Shown here piece after piece: positions 51,514-56,150 of a DNA stretch of 56,150 nt. A program made the position numbers and the translations under genes. The notes under the pieces are model-generated. The model was given only the letters and a program-made list of their open reading frames with translations, was not told the origin of the DNA and searched no databases. Where the stretch lies: positions 1-56,150 of the forward strand of contig NZ_JAOQJG010000009.1 in the NCBI RefSeq assembly GCF_025567365.1, given 5' to 3'. The first letter of the stretch is position 1. Every line of letters starts with the position of its first letter. This DNA is from Anaerostipes amylophilus. GTDB lineage: Bacteria; Bacillota; Clostridia; Lachnospirales; Lachnospiraceae.

Positions 51514-53997
51514 ATGGACGAGAATACAATTTTTGATAAAGTTCATGACATTGATCTGAAAAAAACAATGGAGAATTCATATATTGACTATGCCATGAGC
51601 GTTATCGCTTCCAGAGCTCTTCCAGATGTGCGTGACGGTTTGAAACCGGTACAGAGAAGAATTCTTTATGCGATGATCGAATTAAATAACGGACCTGATA
51701 AACCACATCGTAAATGTGCCCGTATCGTTGGTGATACCATGGGTAAATATCATCCACATGGTGACAGCTCTATCTATGGGGCGTTAGTTAATATGGCGCA
51801 GGAATGGTCTACAAGATATCCATTGGTAGATGGACATGGAAACTTCGGTTCTGTCGATGGTGATGGTGCAGCTGCCATGCGTTATACAGAAGCAAGATTA
51901 AGCAAGATTTCCATGGAACTTCTGGCTGATATTAACAAGAATACAGTTGATTTCAGACCAAACTTTGACGAGACAGAGAAAGAACCAGCAGTACTTCCTT
52001 CTCGATTTCCAAATCTGTTAGTGAATGGTACACAGGGAATCGCGGTTGGTATGGCAACGAATATTCCACCTCATAACCTTAGAGAAGTGATCAATGCGGT
52101 GATCAAGATCATTGATAATCAGGTTGAGGAAGATCGTGAGACAACGATCGAAGAATTATTAGAGATAATTAAAGGACCAGATTTCCCTACAGGTGCGACA
52201 ATCCTTGGGCGTTCTGGTATCGATCAGGCTTATCGTACAGGTCGTGGAAAGATCAAAGTGCGTGCTGTTACAGATATTGAGGCAATGGCAAATGGAAAGC
52301 AGCGTATTATCGTAACAGAGCTTCCATACATGGTAAATAAAGCAAGACTGATCGAGAAGATTGCGGCTTTAGTAAGAGAAAAGAAAGTGGAAGGAATTAC
52401 AGAGCTTCGTGATGAATCTGACAGAAGTGGTATGCGTATCTGCATCGAACTTCGTCGTGATGCAAATGCGAACGTAATCCTGAATCAGTTATATAAACAT
52501 ACACAGCTTCAGGATACATTTGGTGTGATCATGCTGGCACTTGTTGATGGACAGCCAAAGACAATGAACCTGCACGAGATGCTGGATTATTATCTGGAAC
52601 ACCAGAAAGATGTTGTGACAAGAAGAACACGCTATGAATTAAACAAAGCGGAAGAACGAGCACATATCTTAGAAGGATTACTGATCGCTCAGGATAACAT
52701 CGATGAAGTGATCAAGATCATTCGTGGAGCAGAGAACATTCAGGCAGCCAAGCTTGAATTGATGGAACGTTTTGGACTTTCAGATGCACAGGCACAGGCA
52801 ATCGTTGATATGCGTCTGAGAGCACTGAATGGTTTGGAACGTGCTAAACTTGAAAAAGAATACAAAGAATTGATGGAGCGTATCGGTGAATTGAAGGCGA
52901 TTCTAGCAGACGAAAAGAAATTACTTGGAGTTATCAAAGATGAAATCGCACTGATCCGTGACAAATATGGAGATGAAAGAAGAACACAGATCGGATTTGA
53001 TGTTGATGACATTTCCATGGAAGATCTGATTCCTAGAGAAAATACTGTAATCACGATGACAAAACTTGGATATATCAAGAGAATGACTGTTGATAATTTC
53101 AAGAGTCAGAATCGTGGTGGTAAAGGTATCAAGGGAATGAAGACGATCGATGAAGATTACATCGAAGAACTGTTTATGACAACGACACATCACTACATCA
53201 TGTTCTTTACCAATACAGGACGTGTATACCGCCTGAAAGCGTATGAGATTCCTGAGAGTGGAAGAACGGCAAGAGGAAGTGCGATCGTTAATCTGCTGCA
53301 GTTACAGCCAGGAGAGAAGATCACAGCAGTAATTCCACTGGCAGACTACGAAGAAGGCAAATATCTGTTAATGGCAACAAAATATGGTGTTGTTAAGAAA
53401 TCTTCTATCATGGAATATGCAAATATCCGTAAGACAGGATTAGCAGCGATCACATTAAAAGATGATGACCAGCTGATCGAAGTTAAATATACAGAAGATG
53501 ATGAGGATGTATTCCTTGTAACAAAGAATGGACAGTGTATCCGCTTCCATGAAAGCGATGTCAGATGTATCGGACGTACTTCTATGGGTGTTCGTGGAAT
53601 CAATCTGACAGGTGATGATGAAGTTATTGGAATGCAGCTTGACAGTCAGGGTGAAGCGTTGCTGATCGTATCTGCAAATGGTATGGGTAAACGTACACTG
53701 ACTTCAGAGTTTACAGCACAGCATCGTGGTGGTAAAGGTATTAAGTGCTACAAGATCACAGAAAAGACAGGTGATGTTGTAGGTGTGAAAGCAGTCAATG
53801 ACGATAATGAGATCATGATGATCACAACAGAGGGAATCATTATCCGTACAGCAGTAGCCTCCATTTCCATGCTTGGAAGAAATACTTCTGGAGTAAAAGT
53901 TATGAATGTTGGTGATAATGTAGAGGTAGCCAGCATTGCGAAAGTCCGTGAAGAGAAACTTGAAGATGAACAGGAAGAAAATACAACAGAAGAATAA
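51514..53997 (+). CDS. gyrA: DNA gyrase subunit A
   Basis: 827 residues. Catalytic Tyr124 in MRYTEARL; quinolone-determining region reads HPHGDSSIYGALVNMAQ, so the E. coli Ser83 position is Ser85 here and the Asp87 position is Gly89. The C-terminal beta-pinwheel carries the GyrA box NRGGKGIKG (GyrA-type QRGGKG) and a second HRGGKGIK. Acidic tail EEKLEDEQEENTTEE. Same operon as gyrB, 14 bp apart. Confidence 0.97.
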   Translation: MDENTIFDKVHDIDLKKTMENSYIDYAMSVIASRALPDVRDGLKPVQRRILYAMIELNNGPDKPHRKCARIVGDTMGKYHPHGDSSIYGALVNMAQEWSTRYPLVDGHGNFGSVDGDGAAAMRYTEARLSKISMELLADINKNTVDFRPNFDETEKEPAVLPSRFPNLLVNGTQGIAVGMATNIPPHNLREVINAVIKIIDNQVEEDRETTIEELLEIIKGPDFPTGATILGRSGIDQAYRTGRGKIKVRAVTDIEAMANGKQRIIVTELPYMVNKARLIEKIAALVREKKVEGITELRDESDRSGMRICIELRRDANANVILNQLYKHTQLQDTFGVIMLALVDGQPKTMNLHEMLDYYLEHQKDVVTRRTRYELNKAEERAHILEGLLIAQDNIDEVIKIIRGAENIQAAKLELMERFGLSDAQAQAIVDMRLRALNGLERAKLEKEYKELMERIGELKAILADEKKLLGVIKDEIALIRDKYGDERRTQIGFDVDDISMEDLIPRENTVITMTKLGYIKRMTVDNFKSQNRGGKGIKGMKTIDEDYIEELFMTTTHHYIMFFTNTGRVYRLKAYEIPESGRTARGSAIVNLLQLQPGEKITAVIPLADYEEGKYLLMATKYGVVKKSSIMEYANIRKTGLAAITLKDDDQLIEVKYTEDDEDVFLVTKNGQCIRFHESDVRCIGRTSMGVRGINLTGDDEVIGMQLDSQGEALLIVSANGMGKRTLTSEFTAQHRGGKGIKCYKITEKTGDVVGVKAVNDDNEIMMITTEGIIIRTAVASISMLGRNTSGVKVMNVGDNVEVASIAKVREEKLEDEQEENTTEE

Positions 53998-54002
53998 AAA
54001 AT

Positions 54003-54043
54003 AAAAATCAGGGTGCAGATGAATTGTCTGTACCCTGATTTCG
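54003..54043 (+). terminator. Terminator after gyrA
   Basis: AAATCAGGGT / ACCCTGATTT (54032-54041) with an inner CAGA/TCTG stem; only three T follow, so termination may be partial. Confidence 0.65.
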
Positions 54044-54120
54044 TTATATAATAAAATAATAGATGCTCAAATACTTTTTGGCAGTGATAATACAAAACAA
54101 AAATATTTTTGGAGGAAAAC

Positions 54121-54963
54121 ATGAGAACGATTCATACAGATGAGATCATCAAGAATATAAAAGAGATGTGTATCGAGGCAAACTTATCTTTGACAGAGGA
54201 TATGAAATGCCGTTTTAAGAATGCAACAGAAAGCGAAAAGAGTCCGTTAGGAAAACAGATTTTAAATCAATTGCAGGAGAATATGGAAATTGCGGCAGCA
54301 GATCAGATTCCAATTTGTCAGGATACAGGAATGGCAATCGTATTTTTAAATATTGGACAGGACGTTCATATTGAGGGTATGGATTTACACGATGCAGTGA
54401 ATGAGGGAGTTCGTCAGGGATATACAGAAGGATATCTTAGAAAGTCTGTTGTAAAAGATCCTTTAATCCGCGAGAATACAAAAGATAATACACCTGCGAT
54501 CGTGCATATAGATATTGTTCCAGGGGAGAATCTTGAAATCTTAGTAGCTCCAAAAGGATTCGGAAGTGAAAATATGAGTCGTATCTTTATGTTAAAACCA
54601 GCAGACGGAGAAGAAGGTGTGAAGAAATCTGTCATTCAGGCGGTCAAAGATGCGGGTCCCAATGCTTGTCCACCAATGGTTGTAGGAGTTGGACTTGGAG
54701 GAAGTTTTGAAAAAGCAGCATTTCTTGCAAAGAAAGCTTTGACAAGGAATTTAGATACACCTTCTGATAAACCTCATATTGCGAAATTAGAGAAAGAATT
54801 GTTAGAAGAGATCAATCAGCTGGGAATCGGTCCTGGGGGGCTTGGAGGTTCTACAACTGCGTTAGGACTTAATATTGAGACTTACCCTACACATATTGCG
54901 GGAATGCCATTAGCAGTGAATATTTGTTGTCATGTAAATCGTCATGCACATAGAGTACTGTAA
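54121..54963 (+). CDS. Class I fumarate hydratase, alpha subunit
   Basis: 280 residues from the ATG at 54121 with GGAGG upstream. It is the N-terminal half of the 4Fe-4S class I fumarase/tartrate dehydratase family, with cluster cysteines in PICQDTGMA, GPNACPPMVVG and NICCHVNRHAHR. Catalyses reversible hydration of fumarate to malate with the beta subunit 53 bp downstream. Substrate could be L-tartrate instead, but no tartrate genes are near. Confidence 0.92.
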   Translation: MRTIHTDEIIKNIKEMCIEANLSLTEDMKCRFKNATESEKSPLGKQILNQLQENMEIAAADQIPICQDTGMAIVFLNIGQDVHIEGMDLHDAVNEGVRQGYTEGYLRKSVVKDPLIRENTKDNTPAIVHIDIVPGENLEILVAPKGFGSENMSRIFMLKPADGEEGVKKSVIQAVKDAGPNACPPMVVGVGLGGSFEKAAFLAKKALTRNLDTPSDKPHIAKLEKELLEEINQLGIGPGGLGGSTTALGLNIETYPTHIAGMPLAVNICCHVNRHAHRVL

Positions 54964-55016
54964 AGAATTCGATATTATTTTGGATGAGTATTTAAAAATA
55001 CAAGGAGTAGAAGATT

Positions 55017-55571
55017 ATGGAGAAACATTTAAATGTTCCAGCGAAAACAGAAGAGCTTTCAGAACTTAAATCAGGAGATTATGTATATTTGACAGGAACA
55101 ATCTATACAGCCAGAGATGCGGCACATAAAAGAATGTATGAAACTTTACTAGATGGAAAAGAATTACCAGTAGATGTTTCCGGACAATTTATTTATTATC
55201 TTGGGCCAACGCCAGCGAGAGAAGGACAGGTCATTGGATCAGCAGGACCAACAACGAGCAGCAGAATGGATAAGTATACACCAATGATGCTTAATCAGGG
55301 ATTAAAAGGAATGATAGGTAAAGGAAAGCGTTCACCAGAAGTTATTGAATCTATTAAAAAGAATGGTGCAGTATATTTTGCGGCTGTAGGAGGGGCCGGA
55401 GCTTTGCTTTCAAAATGTATCAAAGAAGCGGAAGTGATTGCGTATGATGATCTTGGAACAGAAGCTATCCGCAAATTAAGAGTTGAAAACTTCCCAGTTA
55501 TCGTTGTGATTGACAGTAATGGAAACAATTTATATGAGACCGCAGTAGAAAATTTTAAAAAATTAAAATAA
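55017..55571 (+). CDS. Class I fumarate hydratase, beta subunit
   Basis: 184 residues, C-terminal half of the class I enzyme: GDYVYLTGTIYTARDAAHKRM, YYLGPTPAREGQVIGSAGPT and TSSRMDKYTP, and FAAVGGAGALLSKCI. GGAG precedes ATG by eight bases. Split alpha/beta fumarase is usual in anaerobic Firmicutes. Confidence 0.93.
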   Translation: MEKHLNVPAKTEELSELKSGDYVYLTGTIYTARDAAHKRMYETLLDGKELPVDVSGQFIYYLGPTPAREGQVIGSAGPTTSSRMDKYTPMMLNQGLKGMIGKGKRSPEVIESIKKNGAVYFAAVGGAGALLSKCIKEAEVIAYDDLGTEAIRKLRVENFPVIVVIDSNGNNLYETAVENFKKLK

Positions 55572-55585
55572 TCAATAAAAATCTA

Positions 55586-55614
55586 TTGACAAAAGTCAAA
55601 TCCTTTGGTAAGAT
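55586..55614 (+). promoter_or_regulatory. Promoter of tRNA-Ser
   Basis: TTGACA (55586-55591), 17 bases, TAAGAT (55609-55614), about 50 bases before the mature tRNA. Confidence 0.8.
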
Positions 55615-55670
55615 ATTCAAGCGTCATGTGAATGACGAATGCAATTAAATATTTTAATATTTAAGCATTT

Positions 55671-55758
55671 GCAGAAGTACTCAAGTGGCTGAAGAGGTGC
55701 CCCTGCTAAGGGTATAGACCGTTTACGCGGTGCGAGGGTTCAAATCCCTCCTTCTGCG
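55671..55758 (+). tRNA. tRNA-Ser(GCU)
   Basis: 88 nt. Perfect acceptor stem GCAGAAG / CTTCTGC with discriminator G; anticodon loop CTGCTAA gives anticodon GCU for AGC/AGU; long variable arm GTATAGACCGTTTACGCGGT typical of class II tRNA-Ser; T-loop GTTCAAATC. CCA is not encoded. Confidence 0.96.
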
Positions 55759-55761
55759 TTA

Positions 55762-55794
55762 TTAAATCTTCCAAATTGGAAGATTTAATTTTTT
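55762..55794 (+). terminator. Terminator after tRNA-Ser
   Basis: TTAAATCTTCCA / TGGAAGATTTAA, a perfect 12-bp stem with a three-base loop, then six T. Confidence 0.88.
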
Positions 55795-55805
55795 GACAAA
55801 AGATA

Positions 55806-55834
55806 TTGACATGAATGTTGAAATGTGATATCTT
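55806..55834 (+). promoter_or_regulatory. rRNA-type promoter P1
   Basis: TTGACA (55806-55811), 17 bases, TATCTT (55829-55834), followed by a CTGC...GCAG mini-hairpin. No open frame follows; the 350 bases to the window end are leader DNA. Confidence 0.7.
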
Positions 55835-55962
55835 ATAGAAGTTGCACTGCTTATGGCAGAGTGAAGAATATCGTTTGTGGAATGACGGAAAGAAATGTTT
55901 GTTTACTCAGAATATTGGACGGAGAGCGATCACAACATTCTGAAAAAATAAATAAAAAGTTC

Positions 55963-55991
55963 TTGACAGAATAAAAATAAAATGATATGAT
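55963..55991 (+). promoter_or_regulatory. rRNA-type promoter P2
   Basis: TTGACA (55963-55968), 17 bases, TATGAT (55986-55991), followed by the hairpin GTTCTT ATA AAGAAC. Confidence 0.8.
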
Positions 55992-56029
55992 ATAAAAGTT
56001 GCCGCAGTTCTTATAAAGAACGGGCCAAC

Positions 56030-56118
56030 AAAATAAATTAAAAAAGTTCTTGACAAACTAAGAACTAAGTGATATAATGATAAAGCTTCTTATACGAAGC
56101 GGATCACAAAAAGATCTT
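56030..56118 (+). repeat. Right copy of inverted rRNA promoter/leader repeat
   Basis: 89 bases matching the reverse complement of 1-89 with one mismatch. They include promoter P3 and a GCTTC...GAAGC hairpin. The following bases to 56150 (AAGATCTTTGACAACTGAAC) are typical pre-16S leader; the 16S gene should start just beyond the window. Confidence 0.9.
56050..56078 (+). promoter_or_regulatory. rRNA-type promoter P3
   Basis: TTGACA (56050-56055), 17 bases, TATAAT (56073-56078): perfect consensus, the promoter nearest the rRNA operon on the right. Confidence 0.88.
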
Positions 56119-56150
56119 TGACAACTGAACAATAAGACAACCTTGAAAAT

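Overview
The window is AT-rich chromosomal DNA from a Gram-positive anaerobe of the Clostridia, most likely Lachnospiraceae. Support for this comes from AGGAGG-type ribosome sites, a B. subtilis-like bipartite oriC, the spore protein YyaC, PdaA, DUF4446 and DUF5711 proteins, TSCPD and class I two-subunit fumarase. The genus cannot be fixed from the sequence alone. The window holds the replication origin. Genes left of about 45 kb lie mostly on the minus strand and genes right of it on the plus strand, so most are co-directional with forks leaving oriC. Both ends are rRNA promoter/leader DNA in inverted orientation: bases 1-89 match the reverse complement of 56030-56118 with one mismatch. Divergent rRNA operons therefore probably flank the window, and its ends may be assembly breaks at rDNA.

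Layout, left to right. 0-10 kb: cvpA-like, DUF5711 and LysM genes, yyaC, an orphan PTS EIIC, a sigma factor/anti-sigma pair with a small secreted protein, a candidate small RNA, dUTPase and a PdaA-like deacetylase. 10-12.4 kb: MTA/SAH nucleosidase, TSCPD protein and murG. 12.4-18.7 kb: an extracytosolic flavin redox locus with ApbE, a four-domain FMN-binding protein, a one-domain FMN-binding protein, a NapH-like polyferredoxin, and a Tp47-like surface protein whose promoter carries the same inverted-repeat operator as apbE. 18.9-24.2 kb: 5-formyl-THF cyclo-ligase followed by four tandem paralogous secreted proteins of unknown function. 24.3-32.1 kb: fruR-fruK, a Bce-type ABC transporter, a cupin protein, a PHP phosphatase and a Bce-type two-component system. 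32.2-38.5 kb: serS, DUF4446, parB-parA with two perfect parS sites, argS and a coiled-coil protein. 38.5-45.1 kb: rsmG, mnmG, mnmE, jag, yidC, yidD, rnpA and rpmH. 45.1-54 kb: oriC/dnaA/oriC, then dnaN, an S4 protein, recF, gyrB and gyrA. 54-56.15 kb: fumarase alpha and beta, tRNA-Ser(GCU), and three tandem rRNA-type promoters.

The core half is a textbook origin neighbourhood. The least ordinary parts are the flavinylated redox locus with its shared operator and Tp47-like partner, the four-gene secreted paralog array, the LysM protein whose cytosolic part resembles a degenerate MPN fold, and the small-RNA candidate. No mobile element, CRISPR array or prophage was seen. All functional calls come from reading motifs by eye; no database search was possible.
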